Shown: piece after piece, positions 24,278 through 32,959 of the stretch | Position numbering within the stretch: the stretch's first letter is position 1 | Layout: every line of letters starts with the position of its first letter | From: Pseudomonas mendocina | GTDB taxonomy: Bacteria; Pseudomonadota; Gammaproteobacteria; Pseudomonadales; Pseudomonadaceae | Direction: 5' to 3' | NCBI RefSeq assembly: GCF_900636545.1 | Contig: NZ_LR134290.1 | Location: forward strand, 3,534,001 to 3,598,000 | Length of the DNA stretch: 64,000 nucleotides | Position numbers and translations under genes: made by a program | The notes under the pieces: model-generated | Databases searched by the model: none | What the model was told of the DNA's origin: nothing | Seen by the model: only the letters and a program-made list of their open reading frames with translations

Positions 24278-25318
24278 TCAGGGCTCGGCCACGCGCCATA
24301 ACTCGGGCCACTCGCCCGGATTGCGCGCGGCACAGCGGCCAAGAAAATTGAGCGAGGCCAGTTGAAAACGCTCACCATCGAAGCGCCAGCTGCCCGATTC
24401 ACCGCAATCGGCAATCCCTCGTCCCTTGTACAGGTAACCCAGCTCGCCGGTGTCGGGGTTGTAGCTCACCCAGCCAGACAACGCGCCAAGGTCCAGCGGC
24501 GGCGGCTCGAGCTGCAGATCACGCTCGGCGTACGGCGCCTGGCGGCCAACGCGATACACCGCAAAATCGCAGTTGTAGGCGGCACACCAGGTTCGGATGA
24601 TGACCAGCGCCTCGCGATCATTGAGCGCAAAGGCTTCGGCCTCGGGCTCGCTGCTCATGTCTTCTTCGAACCACTGGCTACGAGTCGCGGCCATCACCTG
24701 CTCAGCGATATCACGCTGCTCCACTTCGCTCAGCGGGGTGACGCCAGGATAGGCACGCAGACGCGGCGCCTGTGGCACAGCGGGCACCTCGCTGTCCGGT
24801 CGTGAGCCGGGACGATAAAGGGCGCTGCGGCTGTCCACCCGCCCCTGCACGGCATCCATCAGCAGCAAGGCCGCGGAAAGACCGCTGAGCGAAACCACCG
24901 CCTCGTAATCGCGCTCCCCTTCCATACGCAACTGCACGCCGTTACGCAACTCGGCCAGCACGGCCTGAGCATCGGTGCCCTCGGCCACCAGCGTGGTTTC
25001 ACCCTGGTTTTCTATCGGGTGCAGGCGATCGGCAGTGGACAGAGCTCGGCCATCGAGCCGCAGCGGCGCATAGCCGTCTTGCTCGGCATCGTGCAGTGAC
25101 AGTCTTAGCGGCGCCTGAGCACCGGCCGCACGCTCGAGCTGAAGGCTGAAAGACGAGTAACCGAAACTTTCCGGGGCGCTCAATGCCTGGCATCCGCGCA
25201 GGTTGTCGCAAGCAACGACCCAATCCTTGATTTCCCGGTACAGCGGCACCTGCTCGGGCGCCGCCTGAGTGATTCCCGCAACCAGCAGCAGAGCGCTAAG
25301 CAAGACCCGACGCGACAT
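24278..25318 (-). CDS. DUF1176-family exported protein
   Basis: A 346-residue periplasmic protein with signal peptide LLSALLLVAGITQA. It matches my memory of DUF1176: the mature start YREIKDWVVACDNLRGCQAL with paired Cys, the middle VMAATRSQWFEEDM, and the C-terminal GELGYLYKGRGIADCGESGS and FLGRCAARNPGEWPELW. Multiple cysteines suggest disulfides. Family function is unknown. The ATG at 25318 has AAAGGAG upstream. It appears monocistronic. Confidence 0.85.
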   Translation of the reverse strand: MSRRVLLSALLLVAGITQAAPEQVPLYREIKDWVVACDNLRGCQALSAPESFGYSSFSLQLERAAGAQAPLRLSLHDAEQDGYAPLRLDGRALSTADRLHPIENQGETTLVAEGTDAQAVLAELRNGVQLRMEGERDYEAVVSLSGLSAALLLMDAVQGRVDSRSALYRPGSRPDSEVPAVPQAPRLRAYPGVTPLSEVEQRDIAEQVMAATRSQWFEEDMSSEPEAEAFALNDREALVIIRTWCAAYNCDFAVYRVGRQAPYAERDLQLEPPPLDLGALSGWVSYNPDTGELGYLYKGRGIADCGESGSWRFDGERFQLASLNFLGRCAARNPGEWPELWRVAEP

Positions 25319-25556
25319 GAACAACTCCTTTTGATGATTGCGCAGGGCCGCCATGTTGCTTCGCCCGGGCAAGCCAGGCAAGCGTCGTCGTAGCCCCGGC
25401 AACTGACACGATCCGCCGGCCGTCGACATGCGTACTCGTACCTTCGGGAAATTGCAGGTGCCGACAACCGCGCAAGGCACTAGAATCCGCAGCCTATCCG
25501 ATCGTCACGCCCAGATTCGCGCGACGCCGTCTCACCTATCGGCCAGGAGACCCCAG

Positions 25557-26258
25557 ATGGGCGCCCAGTGGAAAGCCAAACCCAAAGAAGCCGCCGCCAA
25601 TGCCCGAGGCAAGATCTTCGGCAAGCTGGTGAAGGAAATCATGATCGCCGCGCGCAACGGCGCCGACCCGGACATGAACCCCAAGCTGCGCCTGGCCGTG
25701 CATCAGGCCAAGAAAGCCTCGATGCCCAAGGACACCCTGGAGCGCGCCATCAAGAAAGGCGCCGGCCTGTCCGGTGAAGTGATCAACTACGAGCGCACCC
25801 TGTACGAAGGCTTCGCCCCGCACCAGGTGCCGGTGATCGTCGAGTGCCTGACCGATAACGTCAACCGCACCGTCGCCGAGATTCGCGTGCTGTTCCGCAA
25901 GGGCCAGCTCGGTGCCTCCGGCTCGGTTAGCTGGGACTTCGACCACGTTGGCCTGATCGAAGCCAGCACCGAAGAAGGCGCAGACCCGGAACTGGCCGCC
26001 ATCGAAGCTGGCGCGCAGGACTTCGTGCCCGATGACGAAGGCTCGACCCTGTTCATCACCGACCCGACCGACCTCGACGCCGTATGCAAGGCGCTGCCGG
26101 AGCAGGGCTTCACCGTCAACTCGGCCAAGCTCGGCTACCGCCCGAAGAACCCGGTAACCAGCCTGACACCGGAACAGATGGAAGAAGTCGAGGCCTTCCT
26201 CGAAGCCATCGACGGCCATGACGACGTGCAGAACGTCTATGTCGGCCTTGCTGGCTGA
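25557..26258 (+). CDS. YebC/PmpR-family protein (YeeN-like paralogue)
   Basis: A 233-residue three-domain protein of the YebC family, whose members act as transcriptional regulators or help ribosomes through difficult stretches. Signatures are [20 protein letters not shown], the [20 protein letters not shown] basic patch and [17 protein letters not shown]. The short N-terminus ([15 protein letters not shown]) resembles the YeeN-type paralogue more than canonical YebC, which in pseudomonads lies in the ruvC region. The ATG at 25557 follows CAGGAGA. A hairpin follows the stop. Confidence 0.92.
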   Translation: MGAQWKAKPKEAAANARGKIFGKLVKEIMIAARNGADPDMNPKLRLAVHQAKKASMPKDTLERAIKKGAGLSGEVINYERTLYEGFAPHQVPVIVECLTDNVNRTVAEIRVLFRKGQLGASGSVSWDFDHVGLIEASTEEGADPELAAIEAGAQDFVPDDEGSTLFITDPTDLDAVCKALPEQGFTVNSAKLGYRPKNPVTSLTPEQMEEVEAFLEAIDGHDDVQNVYVGLAG

Positions 26259-26266
26259 GGCCCGCC

Positions 26267-26287
26267 GGGCGCCCTGATCGGGCGCCC
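26267..26287 (+). terminator. Hairpin after the YebC-family gene
   Basis: GGGCGCCC-tgatc-GGGCGCCC forms an 8-bp GC stem in the 41-bp gap before the Nudix gene. There is no U-run. Confidence 0.5.
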
Positions 26288-26299
26288 GCTGCTTATCCC

Positions 26300-26701
26300 A
26301 TGAACAACACCCTACAGATCGCCGCCGCCTGCCTGTTCGACGAACGCGGCCGCCTGCTGCTCGTGCGCAAGCGCAATACCCGTTTCTTCATGCTGCCTGG
26401 CGGCAAGCGCGAGCCGGGCGAAGATGCACTGTCTGCGCTCAAGCGTGAACTGCTCGAGGAGCTGGAACTGCAACTGGACAGCACAGCACTGCAACCACTC
26501 GGCCAGTTCCACGCCCCCGCCGCCAACGAAGCCAATACCTGGGTGCAGGCCGACATCTATCGCGCCGCCCTGCCCCATAGCGTTCAAGCGGCAGCAGAGC
26601 TGGAAGAACTGCGCTGGCTCGATACCGCCCAGCCCCTGCCGGATGACCTGGCGCCGCTGCTTCGCGAGCAGGTATTGCCGGCCCTGCAACGGCTTCCTTG
26701 A
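26300..26701 (+). CDS. Nudix hydrolase
   Basis: A 133-residue single-domain Nudix enzyme of the MutT-like group, expected to cleave nucleoside diphosphates linked to another moiety. The Nudix box is near residues 35-57 (GGKREPGEDALSALKRE then LLEELEL). All catalytic Glu residues are present, but the usual Gly of EExGU is Glu. The domain start IAAACLFDERGRLLLVRKRN is normal. It may be co-transcribed with the upstream YebC-family gene across a 41-bp gap with a hairpin. The substrate is unknown. Confidence 0.92.
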   Translation: MNNTLQIAAACLFDERGRLLLVRKRNTRFFMLPGGKREPGEDALSALKRELLEELELQLDSTALQPLGQFHAPAANEANTWVQADIYRAALPHSVQAAAELEELRWLDTAQPLPDDLAPLLREQVLPALQRLP

Positions 26702-26798
26702 TCCACGGCAACGGCAGCCAGCGGTTCAGGCGTTAGGCTGCGCCGATAAACAGAACCATTCGCCTTGCCTGCAGACCCCATAGGAAACGAGGTTTGCC

Positions 26799-27128
26799 AT
26801 GAGTATCACGTCCGCCCAGATCTGCGAGGCCGCCGACCAGTTGCAGGGTTTCGTCGGCTTCAACGCCAAGACCGGCCAGTACCTGCTGCGTTTTTCCGAA
26901 GACAGCTTCGGCCTCGACGTGCCCGCCGAGACCATCACTCCGACCTGTGAATACGTCTGGCACGCTGACCAAGGCGAGTTGATGCGCCTGGATCGCCAGC
27001 GCCTGGCCTGGCTGCAGGAGCAGCGTATCGATGACCGAGTGAATCTCAGCGAGCCACTGCGCGTCTACCTGCGCCGCAACGACCTGCCGGAAATCCGCGC
27101 CGAACGCCGTCGACTGGCGCCAGCCTGA
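26799..27128 (+). CDS. Conserved-looking hypothetical protein, 109 residues
   Basis: I do not recognise a family. The protein is soluble, with no signal or membrane segment. It has an N-terminal helix (SAQICEAADQLQGF), a beta-rich middle (GQYLLRFSEDSFGLDVPAET) and an Arg-rich C-terminus. GAGG lies 8 bases before the ATG at 26799. Codon use matches the neighbours, which supports a real gene. It stands between a Nudix and a GNAT gene without clear operon links. Confidence 0.75.
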   Translation: MSITSAQICEAADQLQGFVGFNAKTGQYLLRFSEDSFGLDVPAETITPTCEYVWHADQGELMRLDRQRLAWLQEQRIDDRVNLSEPLRVYLRRNDLPEIRAERRRLAPA

Positions 27129-27238
27129 ATCGACGGCGACCGTGCCGTGCGCAGCGAGCATCCAGAACCTCGGCGTGCACGGCCCCTTAACCCGCCTGGT
27201 TCTGCTTAAATGGCCCATCGCCCCCGTTACCTGTATCG

Positions 27239-27649
27239 ATGAGTTCACCCCACTACCGCCAACTGCCGCCCCCGCTACGCCCACTGGTCGACAAGTTCTA
27301 CCGCAGCCATCGCTCGCCGATGCGTAGCCAGGCGGGCGACGAGGTCTGGGCCGCCGAGCATGCGGGGAACATCATCGCGGCCCTCAGCTTGCGAGCCGTG
27401 ACAGGTGGGCAGTGGCTCACCGGCCTGTTCGTCGCGCCTGCACTGCGTCGCCAGGGAGTGGCCGCGACCTTGCTCGATAAGGCCCTGGCAGAGCACCCGG
27501 AGGCGGTGTGGCTGTTCTGCCATCCCGACCTGCAGGGTTTCTATCAGTGCCGAGGCTTCGTGGCCGGCCAGCCCCTGCCCGCCGAACTAGCCGAACGGCT
27601 GGCCCGCTATCAGCGCAGCAAGTCGTTAGTATCACTGCGCGCCCACTAG
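27239..27649 (+). CDS. GNAT-family N-acetyltransferase
   Basis: A 136-residue acetyl-CoA-dependent acyltransferase. The core shows EVWAAEHAGNIIAALSLRAV, the acetyl-CoA-binding loop GLFVAPALRRQGVAATLLDK (the Q/RxxGxG/A pattern) and the late strand VWLFCHPDLQGFYQCRGF. The N-terminal strand is short, as in minimal GNATs. The substrate cannot be predicted. Confidence 0.9.
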   Translation: MSSPHYRQLPPPLRPLVDKFYRSHRSPMRSQAGDEVWAAEHAGNIIAALSLRAVTGGQWLTGLFVAPALRRQGVAATLLDKALAEHPEAVWLFCHPDLQGFYQCRGFVAGQPLPAELAERLARYQRSKSLVSLRAH

Positions 27650-27909
27650 ATTCGGCACGCCAAATCATCTGGCAATGCTCAGGCTGGAGCTTCAAGGGCG
27701 GGTGAAGAAGCGGCGTTCACAAGCGGTAGGTGAGGCAGGCATTCCTGCGCGTTTCCAACGAAGCATCATCGAGCCCAGGCTCTTTTCAGCGAGACCCCGG
27801 AGACAACCTGTCGCCCGGGCAAAAATACTGGCACTTTGCTCAGGAATGCCCCTTGCCATTAGCGGTCAAAGCTCTGCATGCTTGTTCCATAACAACGAAA
27901 AGAAACGCT

Positions 27910-28944
27910 ATGGCTACCCAGACCGCTCGTTTGCTGAAGCGCCTGCGCAACGACTTCCAGCTGTCGATCATCACCCTGATGGGACTTTTCGGCGTGATCG
28001 GCATCTCGCCCTATGCCGTCTACCGCCTGCTCCATGGCAACTATCTGGTCGGTATCGCCGACACCATCATCGTCCTCTCCACGCTGTTCGCCGTGCTCTA
28101 CGCCTGGGTCACGCGCGATACGATCAAGCCCGGCATCTATCTGGCTGCAGTATTTTCTGTCGGTGCCACGCTGATCGCCATCAACCTGGGGGTCAACGGG
28201 TTGTTCTGGATCTATCCGCTGATCCTCTTCAATTTCTTCATGGTTTCCCCCGGCAAGGCGCTACTGGCCACCGCACTGGTGCTGGTCAGCCTGGTCAGTC
28301 ACGCCCTGCTGGTACCTGGCAGCGTATTCGAAAGCCATTACCAGATGGTCTCGTTTCTGGTCACCTCCATGATGGCCAGCGTGCTCAGCTTCATCTTCGC
28401 TTTCCGCACGCGAACCCAACGCGACCAGCTGCAGCTGCTGGCAATCCATGATCCGCTCACCGGCGCGCGCAACCGCCGGGCGATGAACGAGGAGTTGAAG
28501 ATCGCCATGGCCAGCCATCGCCGGCACAGCGACAGCTATGGGCTGCTGGTGATGGACCTGGATCACTTCAAGCAGATCAACGATCGCTTCGGCCACCACG
28601 TCGGCGACCAGGTGCTGGTGGCGTTCGTCGAGCTGATCAAACGTTACTGTCGCAAGGAGGATCGCCTGTTCCGCTTCGGTGGCGAGGAGTTTCTGCTATT
28701 GCTGCCCAGCACCGAGGCCGAAGGCCTGCGCTCCGCGGCACAGAACCTGCTGGGCAAGGTCGCCAACGAGCTACAAAGCCCGGCCGGTGCGGTAACCGTC
28801 TCCATAGGCGGCGCGATCCTGCATGGTGGTGAGCACTGGGAAAGCTGGTTGCAGCGTGCCGACGAGTGCCTGTACCGGGCCAAGAGCGAAGGACGCAACC
28901 GCGCGGTGATCGCCGACGCGCCGGAAACGACCGCCCGTCACTGA
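27910..28944 (+). CDS. Membrane diguanylate cyclase
   Basis: A 344-residue inner-membrane GGDEF protein. Five or six helices fill residues about 20-165, followed by a linker and a GGDEF domain (about 180-335): IHDPLTGARNRRAMNEELK, LVMDLDHFKQINDRFGHHVG and an intact GGEEF. An RKED inhibition site sits five residues before it. The overall layout resembles the enzyme at 16881. A 260-bp untranslated stretch precedes it (27650-27909); I see no gene or confident promoter there. Confidence 0.93.
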   Translation: MATQTARLLKRLRNDFQLSIITLMGLFGVIGISPYAVYRLLHGNYLVGIADTIIVLSTLFAVLYAWVTRDTIKPGIYLAAVFSVGATLIAINLGVNGLFWIYPLILFNFFMVSPGKALLATALVLVSLVSHALLVPGSVFESHYQMVSFLVTSMMASVLSFIFAFRTRTQRDQLQLLAIHDPLTGARNRRAMNEELKIAMASHRRHSDSYGLLVMDLDHFKQINDRFGHHVGDQVLVAFVELIKRYCRKEDRLFRFGGEEFLLLLPSTEAEGLRSAAQNLLGKVANELQSPAGAVTVSIGGAILHGGEHWESWLQRADECLYRAKSEGRNRAVIADAPETTARH

Positions 28945-28948
28945 CGAG

Positions 28949-29275
28949 TCAGCGACTGCGTTGCTGCTGGTAACTGCCGCTGCCGGGCTGACGCTCGATG
29001 ATCAACCCACCGGGATACTCGGTACTCTGCCGAATCCCGCCACGCGTCTCGACAGACTGGCTACCGTAGCGGCTTTCCTGGCGCACGCTGCCCTGCGGCA
29101 GGCGCTGGCCGCCATAGAGATTGTGCTGTTGGTAGCTCGACGAGCCCGAGACGCTGCCGCTGGCACCCGGGCTGACGTAACTCTTGGGAATGACCCGAAT
29201 GGTCTGCGGCTGATCGGCGAAAGCCGCACTGGCCAACACTGCAGTCAGGATCAATACAAGCGAACGAATGAGCAT
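28949..29275 (-). CDS. Small exported hypothetical protein, 108 residues
   Basis: The signal peptide MLIRSLVLILTAVLASAAFA precedes a mature part of about 88 residues rich in Ser, Gly, Gln and Arg (GSGSYQQQRSR at the end), probably disordered. I know no named function; similar small Ser/Gly/Gln-rich exported proteins occur in pseudomonads. The ATG at 29275 has GGGAG upstream. The longer frame through the tRNA gene is an artefact. Confidence 0.72.
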   Translation of the reverse strand: MLIRSLVLILTAVLASAAFADQPQTIRVIPKSYVSPGASGSVSGSSSYQQHNLYGGQRLPQGSVRQESRYGSQSVETRGGIRQSTEYPGGLIIERQPGSGSYQQQRSR

Positions 29276-29382
29276 GAGCAACTCCCACTGAGCCAGGGTC
29301 AGGCTGCACATGCCTGACCACCGAAAATCATCATCACACCGGGTTGGACAACAGCGCGAGGGAATTTTCCGCCTGAAACGAC

Positions 29383-29416
29383 AGAGGGTCAGCCGCAGCT
29401 GACCCTCTGATTTTTT
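29383..29416. terminator. Strong terminator beside tRNA-Thr
   Basis: AGAGGGTCAGC and GCTGACCCTCT form an 11-bp perfect stem with a 4-base loop. On the plus strand it is followed by GA and six T. On the minus strand, the tRNA direction, GTCGTTT follows. It most likely ends the tRNA transcript but is stronger in the plus direction. Confidence 0.8.
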
Positions 29417-29491
29417 GGTGCCGGAGATAGGAATCGAACCTACGACCTTCGCGTTACGAGTGCGCTGCTCTACCGACTGAGCTACACCGGC
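29416..29491 (-). tRNA. tRNA-Thr (anticodon CGU)
   Basis: A 76-nucleotide cloverleaf with encoded CCA. The acceptor stem is GCCGGTG paired near the end CCGGCACCA. The D arm is AGCTCAGTCGGTAGAGC, the anticodon loop is CTCGTAA (anticodon CGT, read as Thr ACG codons), and the T arm is GTAGGTTCGAATCCTAT. Positions 27-43 and 31-39 in the anticodon stem appear unpaired (G-A and A-C); G-A at 27-43 also occurs in the E. coli gene as I recall it. It stands alone. Confidence 0.96.
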
Positions 29492-29545
29492 GGGAAACGC
29501 GGGCATTATGCGAGTTGCCGCGACAACGCTCAAGTCACCGTTGGT

Positions 29546-30388
29546 TCAGTTGTCGAGCAGTTCGATACGGTCATCGTGGATGCGGATCAGCCCTTGCTTG
29601 TAGAGCCCGCCGATAGCCTTCTTGAAGTTGCCCTTGCTGACCCGAAACTGTTCGGCGATCAGCTCGGGCGGGCTCTTGTCACCCAATGCCAGCACACCGC
29701 CCTGATCACGCAGGCGCTCGATGATCTGCTCGGCCAGACCACTGGCGGCCTCGTGACCGATGGGCTGCAGGCTCAGGCTGATCTTGCCATCGGCACGCAG
29801 CTCCTTGATGTAGCCCTTCTCGCGCATGCCGCTGCGGATGAACTTGAACAGCTCGTTCTTGTGGATCAGGCCCCAATGCTTGCCATCGATGATGGCCTTG
29901 AAGCCGAGGTCGGTACGCTCGACCACCAGCAGATCGACTTCCTGGCCAACCTGGTAGTTGGCAGGCACCTTGTCCAGATGACGATCCAGGCGCGCGGTGG
30001 CGGTGAGGCGGCGAGTACGCTTGTCCAGGTAGAGGTAGACCACGCAGTAGTCACCGATCTGCAGCGGGCGCTTCTCTTCGGAATGCGGCAGCAACAGGTC
30101 CTTGGGCAGCCCCCAGTCGAAGAACAGGCCAACGCGGTTGATATCCACCACCTTGAGGCTGGCGAACTCGCCCAGCTGGATCTTCGGCTTGAGCGTGGTG
30201 GCGATCAGCTTGTCTTCGCTGTCGAGATAGATGAAGACGTTGAGCCAGTCCTCGACTTCGCTCGGCGTGTCTTTGGGGATGTAACGCTTGGGCAGGAGGA
30301 TTTCGCCATCGGCACCACCGTCCAGATACAGACCGAAGTCGGTGTGCTTGACTACCTGCAAAGAATTCATCCGTCCAATAACGGCCAT
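29546..30388 (-). CDS. cvfB: CvfB-family RNA-binding S1 protein
   Basis: A 280-residue cytoplasmic protein with successive S1-like domains and a C-terminal winged helix. Signatures are RMNSLQVVKHTDFGLYLDGG, DGEILLPKRYIP, GLFFDWGLPKDLLLPHSEEK and LGFKAIIDGKHWGLIHKNEL. The winged helix at the end reads QFRVSKGNFKKAIGGLYKQG. Relatives (YitL, CvfB) bind RNA and influence virulence or stress gene expression in Gram-positives; the role here is inferred from the family. The ATG at 30388 has GAGG upstream. Confidence 0.9.
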   Translation of the reverse strand: MAVIGRMNSLQVVKHTDFGLYLDGGADGEILLPKRYIPKDTPSEVEDWLNVFIYLDSEDKLIATTLKPKIQLGEFASLKVVDINRVGLFFDWGLPKDLLLPHSEEKRPLQIGDYCVVYLYLDKRTRRLTATARLDRHLDKVPANYQVGQEVDLLVVERTDLGFKAIIDGKHWGLIHKNELFKFIRSGMREKGYIKELRADGKISLSLQPIGHEAASGLAEQIIERLRDQGGVLALGDKSPPELIAEQFRVSKGNFKKAIGGLYKQGLIRIHDDRIELLDN

Positions 30389-30628
30389 CGTGTTCCACCT
30401 CGCCAAAACAGCCAGCCATTCTACCCGAGTTCCGAGGCATCAGGGCTGGCTGCGCGATCAATCGACAGCCGGTCACCAGACCGCATAAGTATCTGGAAAA
30501 CAAGCGATAAAGTGTCGCGAAAAACCACTCATGCGCAGCGTTGTGGTAGCTAAAGGGGCGATTACCCAAGCAAGAACAGGCGGGTTGAGGCATAATGGCC
30601 GGCCGCCCATCTGAAAGAGATCAAGGTC

Positions 30629-30820
30629 ATGGCCACCCTTCGCGTCAAGTCGTCCGCCAGCAAAGTCAGCAAACCCGCACCTGCCGTGGAAACCCGCGAG
30701 TCCATCGAGGCGCAGATCGCTGCCTTCCTCCAGGGTGGTGGCGAGATTCAGCAGATCGCCAAGGGCGTCAGCGGCCAGACTTATGGCGGCACTCGTCAGA
30801 TCACCATCAGCAAGAAGTGA
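30629..30820 (+). CDS. Small basic hypothetical protein, 63 residues
   Basis: A short protein with a Lys/Ser-rich N-terminus (TLRVKSSASKVSKPAPA) and an ordered-looking C-terminus (ESIEAQIAAFLQGGGEIQQI, then KGVSGQTYGGTRQITISKK). I do not recognise a characterised family. Divergence from cvfB, normal codon use and a hairpin just after its stop support a real gene. A basic tail plus a short helical core could suit nucleic-acid binding, but that is a guess. Confidence 0.72.
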   Translation: MATLRVKSSASKVSKPAPAVETRESIEAQIAAFLQGGGEIQQIAKGVSGQTYGGTRQITISKK

Positions 30821-30827
30821 TCGCCTC

Positions 30828-30846
30828 GGGTGCGCATCGCGCACCC
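30828..30846. terminator. Hairpin between convergent genes
   Basis: GGGTGCG-catcg-CGCACCC gives a 7-bp GC stem in the 39-bp gap between the small basic protein gene and the sugar dehydrogenase gene. It could act in both directions. Confidence 0.5.
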
Positions 30847-30859
30847 AGCCCCTCCCGCG

Positions 30860-32005
30860 TTACTCGCTCGCCAGCCCCAGGCGCAGCAACTGCCCCTTCG
30901 GCGCATCCGTCAACACGTAGACATAGCCGTCCGGCCCCTGCCGAACATCGCGTATCCGTGCCTTCAGTGGTTCCAGCAGACGTTCCTCATGCACGATCCT
31001 GTCGCCGTCGAGCTGCAGACGAATCAGTGCCTGGCCGGCCAGTGCTCCGATGAACAGGTTATGCTGCCAGGCTGGAAAGCGCTTCGCATCATAGAAGGCC
31101 ATACCGCTGATGGCTGGTGACTTTTCCCAGACATGATGCGGCGCCTCGGTGCCCTCGACCATTTTGCCCTTGGCTTCGGGGATCGGCAGCATCGAGTAGT
31201 TGATGCCGTGAGTCGCCAGCGGCCAACCGTAGTTCTTGCCGGCTTCGGGAATGTTGATTTCATCACCACCGCGCGGGCCGTGCTCATGCGTCCACAGGCG
31301 GCCGCTCCAGGGGTTAAGCGCTGCCCCCTGCTGGTTGCGATGGCCATAGGACCAGATTTCGTCACGCGCGCCATCACGGGAAACGAAAGGGTTGTCCTCG
31401 GGGATACGCCCATCCGGGAGGATACGCACCAGCTTGCCCTGGAGCTTGTCCAATTCCTGCGCAGTTGGACGGTCGTTGTTGTCACCCAGGGCGATGAACA
31501 GATGCCCGTCACGGTCGAACACCAGGCGCGAGCCGAAGTGCGTGCCGCTGGACAGCTTGGGCTGCTGGCGGAAGATTACCTCGAAGTTTTCCAGCGCCGA
31601 CGCATCGGCAGACAGCTTGCCGCGCCCCACCGCCGTTCCGGCAGCGCCGTCGCCCTCTTCGGCGTAGGACAGGTAGACCAGGCGGTCCTCGGCGAAATCA
31701 GGCGACAGCACCACATCGAGCAAACCGCCCTGACCGACGGCGAAGACTTCAGGCAGCCCACGCAATGGCGCGGACACCTCACCCTCGGCACTTACCCGAC
31801 GCAACGCGCCCGGCCGCTCACTGACCAGATACCCCTGGCCATCCGGTAGGAAAGCCACAGCCCATGGGTTGGCCAGCCCTTCGGCGACGGTATGAACGTT
31901 CAGCGGGCCCAGCTCTGAAGAAAGCTGCCGGTCTTCGGCGAGGCTGTACTGGGCAGCGAACAGGGCGGTCAGGCCGAGGGCTGCGAGGGGTTTCAGGCGC
32001 GGCAT
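30860..32005 (-). CDS. PQQ-dependent sugar dehydrogenase, YliI-like
   Basis: A 381-residue periplasmic six-bladed beta-propeller of the soluble aldose-sugar-dehydrogenase family (E. coli YliI), which oxidises sugars with pyrroloquinoline quinone. The signal peptide ends near AAQYSLA. Family motifs are GLANPWAVAFLPDGQGYLVS, the SGTHFGSRLVFDRDGHLFIA calcium region, WSYGHRNQQGAALNPWSG, and LWTHEHGPRGGDEINIPEAG with KNYGWP. The ATG at 32005 has GGAG upstream, and the extra codons before it are not signal-like. Which sugar it oxidises is unknown, and no PQQ genes are in the window. Confidence 0.93.
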   Translation of the reverse strand: MPRLKPLAALGLTALFAAQYSLAEDRQLSSELGPLNVHTVAEGLANPWAVAFLPDGQGYLVSERPGALRRVSAEGEVSAPLRGLPEVFAVGQGGLLDVVLSPDFAEDRLVYLSYAEEGDGAAGTAVGRGKLSADASALENFEVIFRQQPKLSSGTHFGSRLVFDRDGHLFIALGDNNDRPTAQELDKLQGKLVRILPDGRIPEDNPFVSRDGARDEIWSYGHRNQQGAALNPWSGRLWTHEHGPRGGDEINIPEAGKNYGWPLATHGINYSMLPIPEAKGKMVEGTEAPHHVWEKSPAISGMAFYDAKRFPAWQHNLFIGALAGQALIRLQLDGDRIVHEERLLEPLKARIRDVRQGPDGYVYVLTDAPKGQLLRLGLASE

Positions 32006-32087
32006 GGGGCGTCTCCAGTCGTCAGACAAGCCGGCATAGTGCAACAGGCTTGCGGCCGTGGCAGCCCTACAAAAGTTTCCTCAGGTT

Positions 32088-32813
32088 TCAGTCCGTCAGA
32101 TAGCGCTGTTCGATGCGCTGGTAGTCGCCAGACTCGCGCAGCATGCGCAATCCTTCATCGAAGCGCAGCCGCTGCTCGTCCTGGCGAAAGCCGAGGCGGT
32201 AAGGCGTTGGAGGGAAGATATCGAACCAGTCGAGTGACTGGGTGATGTCGACCTGATCGTTCACTTCACGATCGAAGTAACGAATGATCCGCTTGTCGCC
32301 CACCACCACATCGGTACGACCGCTGTAGAGCAGGCGGTTGCGGTTGATCTGCAGCGCCTCTTCGCGATAGCGCGGGTTGTTCATGGCCATGCGTTCGAAT
32401 TCAGGCCCGAGCAGCACTCGCGCGCGCTGAAAGGCACTGACGGCATAGTTGCCGAGATCGGCGACCTGTTCGATGCGATAGCCGCGCTTGGCCAGAGCAA
32501 CGGCGACATTATGGTAGTGGATGTAAACGTCCGAATAGTAAGCCACCACGCCACTACGCTCGTGAGTAGTGGTAATAGCGTCGATCTCGCCACGACGCAG
32601 CATCAGATGCAGACGCTCGATCGGCGCGTAGTAGGCGGTCAGTTCGAAGCCGGCATTGTGCGCCGCCCGCTCGACGATCTCGTACTCCAGACCCCGTGGT
32701 TCACCTTCGTACACATAAGGCGGCTTGTGCGTACCGAAGCCGACGTGCAGCACCTCTGCTGCAGCCGTCGCGCTCTGGCACGCCAACATCAAGCCCAGCC
32801 ACCATCTGAACAT
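32088..32813 (-). CDS. Periplasmic solute-binding-like protein
   Basis: A 241-residue exported protein of the amino-acid-type extracellular solute-binding fold (SBP_bac_3). Signal peptide WWLGLMLACQSATAAA; mature start EVLHVGFGTHKPPYVYEGEP with GLEYEIVERAAHNAGF; ligand-site region LRRGEIDAITTTHERSG. No permease or ATPase gene is adjacent, so it is an orphan binding protein, perhaps a sensor or a partner of a distant transporter. It belongs to the same broad group as the protein at 52329-53078. Confidence 0.87.
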   Translation of the reverse strand: MFRWWLGLMLACQSATAAAEVLHVGFGTHKPPYVYEGEPRGLEYEIVERAAHNAGFELTAYYAPIERLHLMLRRGEIDAITTTHERSGVVAYYSDVYIHYHNVAVALAKRGYRIEQVADLGNYAVSAFQRARVLLGPEFERMAMNNPRYREEALQINRNRLLYSGRTDVVVGDKRIIRYFDREVNDQVDITQSLDWFDIFPPTPYRLGFRQDEQRLRFDEGLRMLRESGDYQRIEQRYLTD

Positions 32814-32959
32814 CGTCTACCCCGCTATCGGACCTGCCAGAGCATAGACGGCCGGCCGCCTTCATAACCAGAGTGGATGCCGGCCGATTCATTCCGCTTT
32901 GCCCTATCGCGGCTAGACTGGCTGCACGCATTTTGCGCCCGACTTCAGGAGATCAGACC

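Noticed and set aside
27840..27860. Sigma-54-like GG-N10-GC upstream of the diguanylate cyclase
   Set aside because: Only the invariant GG and GC match; the rest of the consensus is absent.
28949..29533. A 194-codon version of the small exported protein
   Set aside because: The extra N-terminal codons run through the antisense of the tRNA-Thr gene; the signal peptide starts at 29275.
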